Notes: a model not told the origin generated them from the letters alone. A DNA stretch of 9,091 nucleotides from Chlamydiales bacterium (GCA_009937555.1 JAACFD010000069.1:1-9091), one strand, 5' to 3'; counted from the first letter of the stretch, positions 1-6,732 are shown. Numbers and translations: made by a program.

Positions 1-584
1 GGCTTGCCGGGCTGCGTACTGTAGAAAAAGAAAAGCCTGATGCAGTTATCTTAGACTTAATGCTTCCTGGTATGCACGGTTTAGATGTATGTAGAAAGAT
101 TAAGGGCAATCAAGAGACCAAACACATACCTGTATTAATGTTAACAGCGAAGAGCGAAGAGTTAGATGTTATTCTGGGCCTTGAATTAGGGGCTGATGAC
201 TATATTACTAAGCCTTTTTCTCCTAAAGTATTATTTTCTCGTATCAAGGCTGTGCTACGCCGCAACTCAGCGCCAAAGTCAACACCAAAGATCATTAGCT
301 TTGGAGATTTTACTTTAGATGTAGACCGTTACTTACTTTTTAAGAGTGATGAAAAGATCCAAGTAACGCTATCCGAGTTTGGAATCATTAGAAAATTGTC
401 TTCTCACCCAGGGCAAGTATTATCTAGAAACCAATTGCTCGATGAAGTTTCTAATGAAGATGCCTTTATTATGGATAGGAACATTGATGTACACGTAGCT
501 TCCCTTAGAAAGAAGTTAGGCCCAAACTTTGACTGGATTGAGACGGTCAGAGGTGTAGGGTACCGCTTTAAGGATATGTCCTAA
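1..584 (+). CDS. OmpR/PhoB-family response regulator, 5'-truncated by the window edge
   Basis: This is a two-component DNA-binding response regulator whose first part lies outside the window. The open frame runs in from base 3 with no stop, so the first internal ATG (base 60) is not the real start. The receiver domain is canonical. The phospho-acceptor Asp is at bases 54-56 in the context ILDLMLPGMHG, the switch Thr at 144-146 (LMLTAK) and the conserved Lys at 210-212 (YITKPF). After a short linker comes a complete OmpR-type winged helix, with GDFTLD at its start, the SRNQLLDEV segment, a recognition helix around NIDVHVASLRKKLG and the wing TVRGVGYRF near the end. The chlamydial ChxR is a known atypical regulator of this family lacking normal phosphorylation; this protein keeps the acidic, Thr and Lys residues, so it should be phosphorylatable. 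No histidine kinase lies in the window, and the target genes cannot be inferred. Confidence 0.93.
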   Translation, partial: LAGLRTVEKEKPDAVILDLMLPGMHGLDVCRKIKGNQETKHIPVLMLTAKSEELDVILGLELGADDYITKPFSPKVLFSRIKAVLRRNSAPKSTPKIISFGDFTLDVDRYLLFKSDEKIQVTLSEFGIIRKLSSHPGQVLSRNQLLDEVSNEDAFIMDRNIDVHVASLRKKLGPNFDWIETVRGVGYRFKDMS

Positions 585-1438
585 TTTACTGGAAGTCTTT
601 CCGGGAAAAAATTAGGGTGAGAATAGTTCCATGTTACTTGAAATTGGCTATTTGAGGGTAAATTAACAGCTTTTCTTTGCTGAGACTTAGTGATTTTAAA
701 GTTGTGAATACCCCCATAATAGCTTTCAAGTAACCGTAGAGCTTGCAATTCTGGGGTAAAGTAATCCCATGCTAGGTCAACTGAGACCTTGCGCTTGCCT
801 CGCTTAAAATCTAAAAAGTTAACCTGTGTTGTGTTTTGGCTACTATCTAATTTTACTCTTAGTGAAAGAAGGATATTTAGTGGCCATGAACCTTCCTCAT
901 ACTTGGAAAGAATAAAGGTAGAGAGGCTGTCATCTTCTGGATCTAGAAATAGAGTGCTGTCTTTAAGCGCCCCCTTACCAAAACCTAGATCATTAGATAT
1001 AAAAGATAATACTACCTCAATCGGCAGGTAGTTATACTGAAGTTGCTCTTTGCCAATCTCTTTATTCAAACGCTGGTTTTTCATCTGTAATAGGATATCT
1101 TCTTTTTGTTTATCCCACTTGTTGGCATTACTGCTATACTGGGTTACAGCTGATTGAAAATTGTTTCGAGATTGCATAGTTTCCCATGGGCTGAAAAGTA
1201 AATCTGACATAAATACCCAAGGTACGCAAAACAAAACTAGAGCTGCTATAGCTGTTGTTAGTTTCTTTTTAGAAAGCTTACTCTTTGTTATATCAACAGA
1301 TTCGATAGACACAGTTGTCTTTTTTATGGTGGGGGTTTCTGCTGTTTGTGTGCTTTCAGACTCAGAAAGTTCTTCACCACAAAGGTGGCAAATTGTTGCT
1401 GTTAAGTCATTGGTAGCATTACAAAGAGGGCATTTCAT
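581..1438 (-). CDS. Zinc-ribbon, single-pass membrane protein of unknown function
   Basis: The 285-residue product has three visible parts. The N-terminus is a small zinc ribbon with paired CxxC motifs, CPLC at residues 3-6 and CHLC at 17-20, spaced as expected to bind one Zn. A polar Ser/Thr-rich linker follows, then one hydrophobic segment at about 60-82 preceded by KSKLSKKK, so the ribbon should be cytoplasmic. The remaining 200 or so residues would be outside the inner membrane; they match no family I recognise, and no catalytic motif stands out. The start is supported by an AAGGA ribosome site eight bases upstream of the ATG. It begins 15 bp after the metK stop, suggesting co-transcription, although a functional link to SAM synthesis is not evident. 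Zinc-ribbon plus one-helix architecture is common in uncharacterised bacterial envelope proteins. Its stop codon overlaps that of the convergent response regulator. Confidence 0.88.
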   Translation of the reverse strand: MKCPLCNATNDLTATICHLCGEELSESESTQTAETPTIKKTTVSIESVDITKSKLSKKKLTTAIAALVLFCVPWVFMSDLLFSPWETMQSRNNFQSAVTQYSSNANKWDKQKEDILLQMKNQRLNKEIGKEQLQYNYLPIEVVLSFISNDLGFGKGALKDSTLFLDPEDDSLSTFILSKYEEGSWPLNILLSLRVKLDSSQNTTQVNFLDFKRGKRKVSVDLAWDYFTPELQALRLLESYYGGIHNFKITKSQQRKAVNLPSNSQFQVTWNYSHPNFFPERLPVN

Positions 1439-1453
1439 AGATCTATTCCTTTT

Positions 1454-2641
1454 TTAGATGCTAACAGTAGATTCAAGAAGAAGCGACTCTACTTTTTTCT
1501 TCAGTGTACTTGCCATATTAATTTTTTCCCACATAAAGTCTGGGTCATTTCTTCCAAAGTGACCACCTGTTGCTGTTTTCTGGAAAATAGGACGCTGAAG
1601 GTCTAAAGTTTGAATAATTCCATAAGGGGTTAAGTTAAAGCAAGATTCAACAGCTTCAGCTAAAATTCCTTCTTCTACTTGTGAGGTATTAAAAGTGTCT
1701 ATTTTAAGAGATATTGGTTCGCACTTTCCAATGGCATAGGCTAGTTGAATTTCGCAGCGCTTAGCCAGTTTTGCTGCAACAATATTCTTAGCAATATAAC
1801 GAGCCATATATGCTACGCTTCGGTCTACTTTGCTGGGGTCTTTACCTGAGAAGGCTCCTCCCCCATGTCTTGCCATTCCACCATATGTGTCAGCAATAAT
1901 CTTACGTCCTGTAAGGCCGCAGTCTGCTTTAGGTCCACCCTCAACAAAACTACCTGAAGGATTAATAATAAAGTTTGTTGCTTCTGACAAGAATTCCTCA
2001 GGAAGAACTGATTGTGCAATAGACTTTACTTCTTGTTGAATTTGCTCTAATGGAACGTCTGGTAGATGCTGTGTTGAAACTAAAACCGTTTCGATATGTT
2101 TTGGCACAAAAGGGTGCTCATACAATACTGTGACCTGGGATTTAGCATCAGGACCTAAATAAGGTAGTTTTTTTTGTATACGGGCATTATTTAGAGCGTT
2201 TAAAACTAAATTAGATAAAACAAAAGGGAGAGGCATATATGTTGGGGTCTCATCACAGGCAAAGCCAAACATAATACCTTGGTCGCCTGCACCTAATTTT
2301 TCAGGGCTTTCCTTAAAAACACCGGAAGCGATTTCATTTGATTGTTGATTGATGCAGCTTGTGACTTTTAGCTTATCTACGTCAAGGCCAAAAACAGAAT
2401 TATCATAACCAATTTTGTTTAGTACATCTTTAGCGACCTTTTCATGATCAACTTTTGCCTGAGAGGTGATTTCACCTGCAATGACTAGTAGTTGGTCTTT
2501 AATAAGAGTTTCACAGGCGACACGAGCTTGAGGGTCTTGCTGTAAGTGAGCATCTAAAATGGCATCTGATATTTGATCTGCTATTTTATCAGGGTGTCCC
2601 ATTGAAATAGCTTCTGAAGTGAAGTACCAGTTGTTCATCAT
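1454..2641 (-). CDS. metK: S-adenosylmethionine synthetase (methionine adenosyltransferase)
   Basis: MetK makes S-adenosylmethionine from ATP and methionine, releasing phosphate and pyrophosphate, in the cytoplasm. The 395-residue product is full length for the family. Signature segments are intact: GHPDKI (residues 15-20, ATP/metal site), GAGDQGIMFG (117-126, first PROSITE-type signature), DCGLTGRK (240-247) and the glycine-rich GGGAFSGKDPSKVDRS (260-275, the phosphate loop signature). The C-terminal GHFGR motif is also present, so the enzyme looks active. Two ATGs are adjacent (2639-2641 and 2636-2638); an AAGGAG site lies five bases before the first and eight before the second, so either could be used. 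The gene is divergent from the next plus-strand gene and followed closely by the zinc-ribbon gene. Its presence means this organism can make its own SAM if methionine is available, unlike Chlamydia, which as I recall lacks metK. Confidence 0.98.
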   Translation of the reverse strand: MMNNWYFTSEAISMGHPDKIADQISDAILDAHLQQDPQARVACETLIKDQLLVIAGEITSQAKVDHEKVAKDVLNKIGYDNSVFGLDVDKLKVTSCINQQSNEIASGVFKESPEKLGAGDQGIMFGFACDETPTYMPLPFVLSNLVLNALNNARIQKKLPYLGPDAKSQVTVLYEHPFVPKHIETVLVSTQHLPDVPLEQIQQEVKSIAQSVLPEEFLSEATNFIINPSGSFVEGGPKADCGLTGRKIIADTYGGMARHGGGAFSGKDPSKVDRSVAYMARYIAKNIVAAKLAKRCEIQLAYAIGKCEPISLKIDTFNTSQVEEGILAEAVESCFNLTPYGIIQTLDLQRPIFQKTATGGHFGRNDPDFMWEKINMASTLKKKVESLLLESTVSI

Positions 2642-2759
2642 CCATTCTCCTTGATAGTGTATATAGTTGAAATTAGCTAATCAGTTGATACAAAATGGGG
2701 GTTACAATAAGATTTTCCTAAAACTAATTAATGCTTTTTAACTCTTTTAAAGGTTTTAG
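2642..2759. promoter_or_regulatory. Divergent intergenic region between metK and the Cys-Cys anchored-protein gene
   Basis: This 118-bp AT-rich gap must hold promoters for both directions. It contains a perfect 10-bp palindrome ATTAGCTAAT at 2672-2681, flanked by two direct copies of AGTTGA (2665-2670 and 2683-2688) with 18-bp periodicity. This could be an operator, but short AT-rich palindromes arise easily by chance. I found no convincing -35/-10 pair for metK, and no SAM-riboswitch-like fold is apparent; the space is also too short for a promoter plus a SAM-I riboswitch. Confidence 0.5.
2685..2713 (+). promoter_or_regulatory. Candidate sigma-70-type promoter for the gene at 2760
   Basis: TTGATA at 2685-2690 and TAAGAT at 2708-2713 are separated by exactly 17 bases and resemble the housekeeping -35 and -10 boxes. 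Transcription would begin near 2720, giving a leader of about 40 bases. The -35 box overlaps the right-hand AGTTGA copy of the possible operator. Confidence 0.5.
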
Positions 2760-3308
2760 ATGTTTAGGAAAACAACTTTTTTGTTATTTGCTGTATTTAC
2801 CCTTCTTACTCTTAGTGCTTTTGCCAATATCAATAGCTTTGTTGATCTAGAAGGTTATACCAAGAAGTATCAACTAAAGCTCCAGGAGAATTCTTTAAAT
2901 AAAAAAGATGTAGATACTCTCAAAGCTGATCTAGAATTTATTGATGGTAAAAATCTTATCTTAAAGGGCTTTCTCTATAAAAATAAGGCCGGAGCATGGC
3001 TTTTGTCACCAGAGCCAAGTTTAAAAACTTGTTGCGTTGGGGGTAAGAAAAAGGTCATGTCTCAGCTATATTTAGATAAAGAATTTGATGATGACTTAAT
3101 CAATCAGGTAGTTACCTTAGAAGGAGTCTTTCATATTAACCAAGAAGAGGATTCTGAAGGAGGCTTAACAAAGCTATTTTCACTAGAGCATGTGAGGGTT
3201 CATAACTCAGAGTCTAAAAGCTTTCTACCTTATTTAGTAGTAGCTGTGGGAATGCTTTTAGTATTGTGGTTTTTAAGTGCTAAGAAAAAGATAGCAGAAG
3301 GTAGCTAG
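2760..3308 (+). CDS. Exported, C-terminally membrane-anchored protein with a Cys-Cys motif, function unknown
   Basis: The 182-residue product begins with a signal peptide (hydrophobic core about 6-20, likely cleavage after SAFA at residue 22). It ends with a hydrophobic segment at about 155-173 followed by AKKK, so most of it should lie in the periplasm, tethered at the C-terminus. The middle (about 55-150) is beta-rich: an ILKGFLY strand, then a SLKTCCVGG turn with adjacent cysteines at 91-92, then VVTLEGVFHI. This order faintly resembles small OB-fold-like periplasmic domains such as DUF3299 or DUF1980 that carry Cys near a Gly turn, but I cannot assign a family. The cysteines might bind metal or be redox-active. 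Translation start is supported by AAAGG six bases upstream of the ATG. It stands alone on the plus strand, divergent from metK, and its last codons lie inside a 26-bp palindrome. Confidence 0.85.
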   Translation: MFRKTTFLLFAVFTLLTLSAFANINSFVDLEGYTKKYQLKLQENSLNKKDVDTLKADLEFIDGKNLILKGFLYKNKAGAWLLSPEPSLKTCCVGGKKKVMSQLYLDKEFDDDLINQVVTLEGVFHINQEEDSEGGLTKLFSLEHVRVHNSESKSFLPYLVVAVGMLLVLWFLSAKKKIAEGS

Positions 3309-3319
3309 CTACCTTCTGC
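3282..3319 (-). terminator. Intrinsic terminator for the MORN_2 gene, formed by a perfect 26-bp palindrome
   Basis: Bases 3294-3306 and 3307-3319 are exact reverse complements (half-site GCAGAAGGTAGCT). In RNA this folds as a stem of about 11 bp with a four-base loop. On the minus strand the stem begins 11 bases after the MORN_2 stop codon and is followed by TATCTTTTTC, a U-tract as in intrinsic terminators. On the plus strand no T-run follows, so it would be a poor Rho-independent terminator in that direction, although the hairpin may still protect the convergent mRNA end. The palindrome includes the final codons and stop of the plus-strand gene ending at 3308. Confidence 0.75.
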
Positions 3320-3330
3320 CTCTAGGGGGA

Positions 3331-5961
3331 CTAACTACTAGGAGTTGCTGGATTGTTGTCAGCTCTTCCAGTTGCTTGATCTAATTTTCTACTGGATAAT
3401 ACGATGCCTGCATCGTAAACTTGCTCCAGTGTTTTTTCTCCATATCGGTCAAACCAGATCCATTTACCATTTCTGGTACCTCGAACCCAGTTACCTTCTG
3501 AGCGTTTCTTACCATTTTCATACCATTCTTCTGATTTACCATGAATACGATCATCCACAAAGAACAGTTCAAATTGTTGTTGCTTATTTCCAAACCACGA
3601 ACGATATTCTCCATTCCGCTTGCCGTACATCCAGGCAGTTTTAGCTAATAGAGAACCCTCTTCATGATATTCCTCATAGTCACCATGGAGTAAGCCATTT
3701 TTATAGCTTGCTTTTGCTTGAAGTGAGCCATTAAGGTACCATAGACGCTCCTCACCATGCTTAAGCCCATCTTTGTATGTTGATTCCGTTTTCTTCTCTC
3801 CAGTAGGATAGAATTCATACATAACTCCAGAACCACTAGCAAATGCGCTCTCTTTTAGTAGAGTATCACCTGTCTGGTCATACCATCTCCAATCACCTGA
3901 AGGGATTCCTCTTGAGAATGAGCCTTCTAGAGATTTATTCTCGTTTCCATGGTAGGAAACATAAGGGCCATGTTTGAGGTTATTAACAAAGTGAGTCTCT
4001 GTTCTCTTCTTTCCATTCGGGAAGTACTCAGTTCTTTGGCCTTCTTGTATACCTGACTGGAAATGTGCAACTAGTTTTTTCTCGCCTGTTTCATAATAGT
4101 AAGTAATAGTTCCATCTAGCTTGCCGTGTCTAAAAGCTTGCTCTGTTTCAACTTTGCCATCTCTATAAAAAGACTGCCACTGACCATCTTGGGCTCCATT
4201 AATATATTTTCCTTGTAGCTTTAAGACATGCTTAGAGTCTACCAAGAAGTTATACCATTCTTGAGCAAGGCCATCTTGTAAGCCTTTTTTAAAGTGAACT
4301 TTTGACTGTAGAAGGCTATTTGGGAACCATGTACGCCACTCACCCTCACGATTTCCAGCTATATAGAAACCTTTAGTTTTGAGGCGTCGTTTATTTAGCT
4401 CTTCTTTATTGTGCTTTAATTTATTTCTTTCTCTTAACTCTTCCATTGAAGATTCATTGTCAGGAGTTTCAGGCCAATACTCTAGATACTCTCCTTCTTC
4501 TAAGCCATGTCGGTAACTCTTCTTTGAAGCTAACGAGCCATTACTGTACCATTCAGCCCAGTTGCCATCTTTTTCACCAGAGTAGAATCGACCTTCTAAT
4601 TTCTTCTGAGATTTTTCAGCTCCAGCTGTGTTGTACCACTCCTCAACCTTTCCGTGTTTATTATCTAGGAAATAGTCTTGAGTAAGGTGAATAGTTCCAT
4701 CTGAGTAGTTCTCTGTCCAAGTACCGCTTCTTTGACCATTAACAAACTGTCCTGTAGTCATGATGGTTCCATCAGAGTAAAATGTTTTAAATGTACCGTT
4801 AGGAACTTCATTGAAAAGAGCCATTTCAAGAGTTTTTACACCCTCTTTTGAATACTCTGTTAGCAGAGCATGTTCTTGGTCACCTTGATAAACAACCATC
4901 TTTGAGATAACAGGTTTAGAAGCGTCATTAGCTTTTTTACTGTGATAAGTATAAATGGTTCCTTGAGGCTTACCATTAAGGTAATTACCCTTTAGTTTGA
5001 TATTACCATCTTGATACCTCTCTTCAAAAGGGCCATACTGCTTGCCTTCTTTGAAGTTAATTTTAGAAGCAATATTTCCATTTGGGTAGAAGTTTTTCTG
5101 TAATCCATTTACCTTGCCTTCCGTGAAAGGTACTTCTTTTTTAAGGGCAATATTAACCTCAACTTTTCCATCTTCTCCTCTATGTCTTGCCTTAGTGTAT
5201 TCATAAAGAATTCCTGTGCCGTCCTTAAAAGAAGAGCTTTTAATGAGGTTACTTTCTAGGTCATACCATCTCCATGTTCCATCAGGTGTGCCCATATGGA
5301 AATACCCGTGTACTAGTAAAGATCCTCCGTTGTCCCAGCTTTTAAGCTCGCCATGTTGTAAATCGTTTTGATAGGAAAGCTCATTTGATTGGTATCCGTT
5401 CATATACCAGGTCTTAAATAACCCTTGCTTAAGGTTACCTACAAAAAACTCTTCACTAGCTTGTTGGCCATTTTCATAGAAAGTATACCTTGGTCCATGT
5501 AACTGTCCGTTGAAATAGTTTTCGTTGATTAGTAACTGCCTGTCACCTGACCAAACTTTCCAATTTCCTGATTTTTCACCAGTAATATAGTCGCCTTTTG
5601 TAATCATGCCGTTATCAGAAACGAAAACCCATGTACCACTTCTTTGTCCCTTTACGATATTTCCCTGATGTTTTAAGCGGCCATCAGCATAAAACTCAGC
5701 TTCTCTACCGTGTTGTACCCCTTGGCCTTTTTCATTATAGGTCCAAGTTGCAATTCTTTTTAGTTTCCCATCCGGGTAGTAACTTTGCTTCTGAACCTTT
5801 CTTGCAGTGTTAGCCTCAAGGGGAGAGGTGTTTTGCATAGCTGACACTTCTTCATCTGAAATCTGCTCTGCCTGAGCAGGTCCAGCCAAAAGTAAGCTGA
5901 AGTTAAAGATGGTGGTAAAGAGGAAAGCTGATTTAGCTGTAGATTTAATTAGCTTAAGCAT
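3331..5961 (-). CDS. Very large secreted MORN_2 (YwqK-like) repeat protein
   Basis: The 876-residue product has a signal peptide (hydrophobic core about 11-27, likely cleavage after PAQA at residue 31). From about residue 60 to 850 it is built of roughly 30 tandem units of about 23 residues with the pattern Y-x-N/D-G-x-L-(x5)-F/Y-x-x-G-(x3)-G-x-W/Y-x-x-W/Y. Clear examples start at YENGQQ (162), YSNGSL (472), YLNGSL (742) and YENGKK (814). This is the MORN_2 family (PF07661), often labelled YwqK antitoxin. A charged non-repeat insertion sits at about 499-528, and another break at about 255-280. A WxW[YF]D variant unit recurs at 230, 691 and 834. MORN-type repeats form extended beta-hairpin rods, so a structural or binding role in the envelope is likely; no catalytic domain is visible. 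AAGGAG lies eight bases before the ATG. It follows the LysM gene after a 123-bp gap. Confidence 0.93.
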   Translation of the reverse strand: MLKLIKSTAKSAFLFTTIFNFSLLLAGPAQAEQISDEEVSAMQNTSPLEANTARKVQKQSYYPDGKLKRIATWTYNEKGQGVQHGREAEFYADGRLKHQGNIVKGQRSGTWVFVSDNGMITKGDYITGEKSGNWKVWSGDRQLLINENYFNGQLHGPRYTFYENGQQASEEFFVGNLKQGLFKTWYMNGYQSNELSYQNDLQHGELKSWDNGGSLLVHGYFHMGTPDGTWRWYDLESNLIKSSSFKDGTGILYEYTKARHRGEDGKVEVNIALKKEVPFTEGKVNGLQKNFYPNGNIASKINFKEGKQYGPFEERYQDGNIKLKGNYLNGKPQGTIYTYHSKKANDASKPVISKMVVYQGDQEHALLTEYSKEGVKTLEMALFNEVPNGTFKTFYSDGTIMTTGQFVNGQRSGTWTENYSDGTIHLTQDYFLDNKHGKVEEWYNTAGAEKSQKKLEGRFYSGEKDGNWAEWYSNGSLASKKSYRHGLEEGEYLEYWPETPDNESSMEELRERNKLKHNKEELNKRRLKTKGFYIAGNREGEWRTWFPNSLLQSKVHFKKGLQDGLAQEWYNFLVDSKHVLKLQGKYINGAQDGQWQSFYRDGKVETEQAFRHGKLDGTITYYYETGEKKLVAHFQSGIQEGQRTEYFPNGKKRTETHFVNNLKHGPYVSYHGNENKSLEGSFSRGIPSGDWRWYDQTGDTLLKESAFASGSGVMYEFYPTGEKKTESTYKDGLKHGEERLWYLNGSLQAKASYKNGLLHGDYEEYHEEGSLLAKTAWMYGKRNGEYRSWFGNKQQQFELFFVDDRIHGKSEEWYENGKKRSEGNWVRGTRNGKWIWFDRYGEKTLEQVYDAGIVLSSRKLDQATGRADNNPATPSS

Positions 5962-6084
5962 GAGTAAGACTCCTTAGCGAAATTCAAATAAGAAAATGCG
6001 TAAATATTACATTTCTAAACTAATTAGAGTTCTACTACTTGCTTGATAAAAAGTAAATAGTATTTAGAGAATAATCTAGGCTTT
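5962..6084 (-). promoter_or_regulatory. Gap between the LysM gene and the MORN_2 gene
   Basis: This 123-bp AT-rich spacer contains the AAGGAG ribosome site for the MORN_2 gene (5970-5975). I see no terminator hairpin after the LysM gene and only weak promoter-like pairs, so it is undecided whether MORN_2 is read from the tol-pal transcript or from its own promoter. Confidence 0.35.
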
Positions 6085-6726
6085 TTAACCTTTAGGAATT
6101 CGTATCTGCTGACCAACAAATACAGCTGACTTTGATAAGTTATTAAAAAGCTTTAACTCTTCTGTATCAACTTGGTTTCGTAAAGCGATAGACTCTAGGG
6201 AGTCACCAGATTTTACTGTATAGTAAGAAAAAGGTTTAAAGTAGGTCGGCTTACCTTTTATTTTCATTACAACATGATAAAGGTCGTCTACTGAGCTTTT
6301 GAGGGAGTTGGTTTGGGAAACCTGATGATAAAGTTCATTAACAGATTGCGTTACTGTATTGGCATGAGTCTTTACTCTATCTAGGTCTTTTAATAACTGA
6401 CGGTTAGCTTTTTCAAGCTCAGCAATACGTTCTCTTAGAGTTACCTGTTGGGTATCAGAAAGATCAGAATACTCATTAAAAAGAAGGTCAAGTTTTTGAT
6501 TCAATTGATACATTGAAGTTTGCTGATCTTGTATTCTTTGTGTAATTGTGTCTAGCTCAGCTTGGTTATGACTAAGCTCGTATTGGTTATCCTCTACTCG
6601 AGCATAAATTTGCTCCATGGTAACGTAGTCTTCTTTTGGGATATAAGGCTGCCGGTTACATTGGCATAAAATACCTGTTAATCCAGCTAAAATAAAGATG
6701 TTTAAGAACTTGAACTTGTGGTTCAT
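6085..6726 (-). CDS. Coiled-coil/LysM envelope protein encoded directly after pal
   Basis: The 213-residue product has an N-terminal hydrophobic export segment (about 6-20) ending in LCQC, with Cys at 21 and 23. C23 has Leu at -3 and could be lipidated, but the box is atypical. Residues about 36-156 are rich in Gln, Glu, Leu and heptad-like spacing and should form a long coiled coil. A C-terminal LysM domain at about 168-211 (YYTVKSGDSL, later GQQIRIP) binds N-acetylglucosamine-containing glycans such as peptidoglycan. The gene starts six bases after the pal stop; its GGAGG ribosome site lies in the last pal codons (Trp-Arg-stop), implying translational coupling. In proteobacteria this slot holds cpoB/ybgF, which has a coiled coil followed by TPRs; here LysM replaces the TPRs. 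I recall a LysM gene (CT601) after pal in Chlamydia, so this is probably its counterpart. Confidence 0.9.
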   Translation of the reverse strand: MNHKFKFLNIFILAGLTGILCQCNRQPYIPKEDYVTMEQIYARVEDNQYELSHNQAELDTITQRIQDQQTSMYQLNQKLDLLFNEYSDLSDTQQVTLRERIAELEKANRQLLKDLDRVKTHANTVTQSVNELYHQVSQTNSLKSSVDDLYHVVMKIKGKPTYFKPFSYYTVKSGDSLESIALRNQVDTEELKLFNNLSKSAVFVGQQIRIPKG

Positions 6727-6732
6727 ACGTCC

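Noticed and set aside
585..625. Possible terminator GGAA-GTCT-TTCC after the response regulator
   Set aside because: The stem is only four base pairs and no T-run follows directly.
1830..2039. Open frame on the plus strand inside metK
   Set aside because: Antisense to the most conserved MetK segment, whose base composition keeps it open by chance.
2642..2759. SAM riboswitch upstream of metK
   Set aside because: The gap is only 118 bp, is shared with a divergent promoter, and shows no multi-stem core or terminator-like switch.
3345..5813. Several plus-strand open frames opposite the MORN_2 gene (for example 3345-3644, 4446-4685, 5631-5813)
   Set aside because: They are antisense shadows: no ribosome sites, no recognisable domains, and they lie fully within a strongly supported gene.
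3331..5961. Calling the repeat protein an antitoxin because YwqK-family entries carry that label
   Set aside because: The label comes from Bacillus YwqK annotation. Here the protein is exported and no toxin gene lies beside it.
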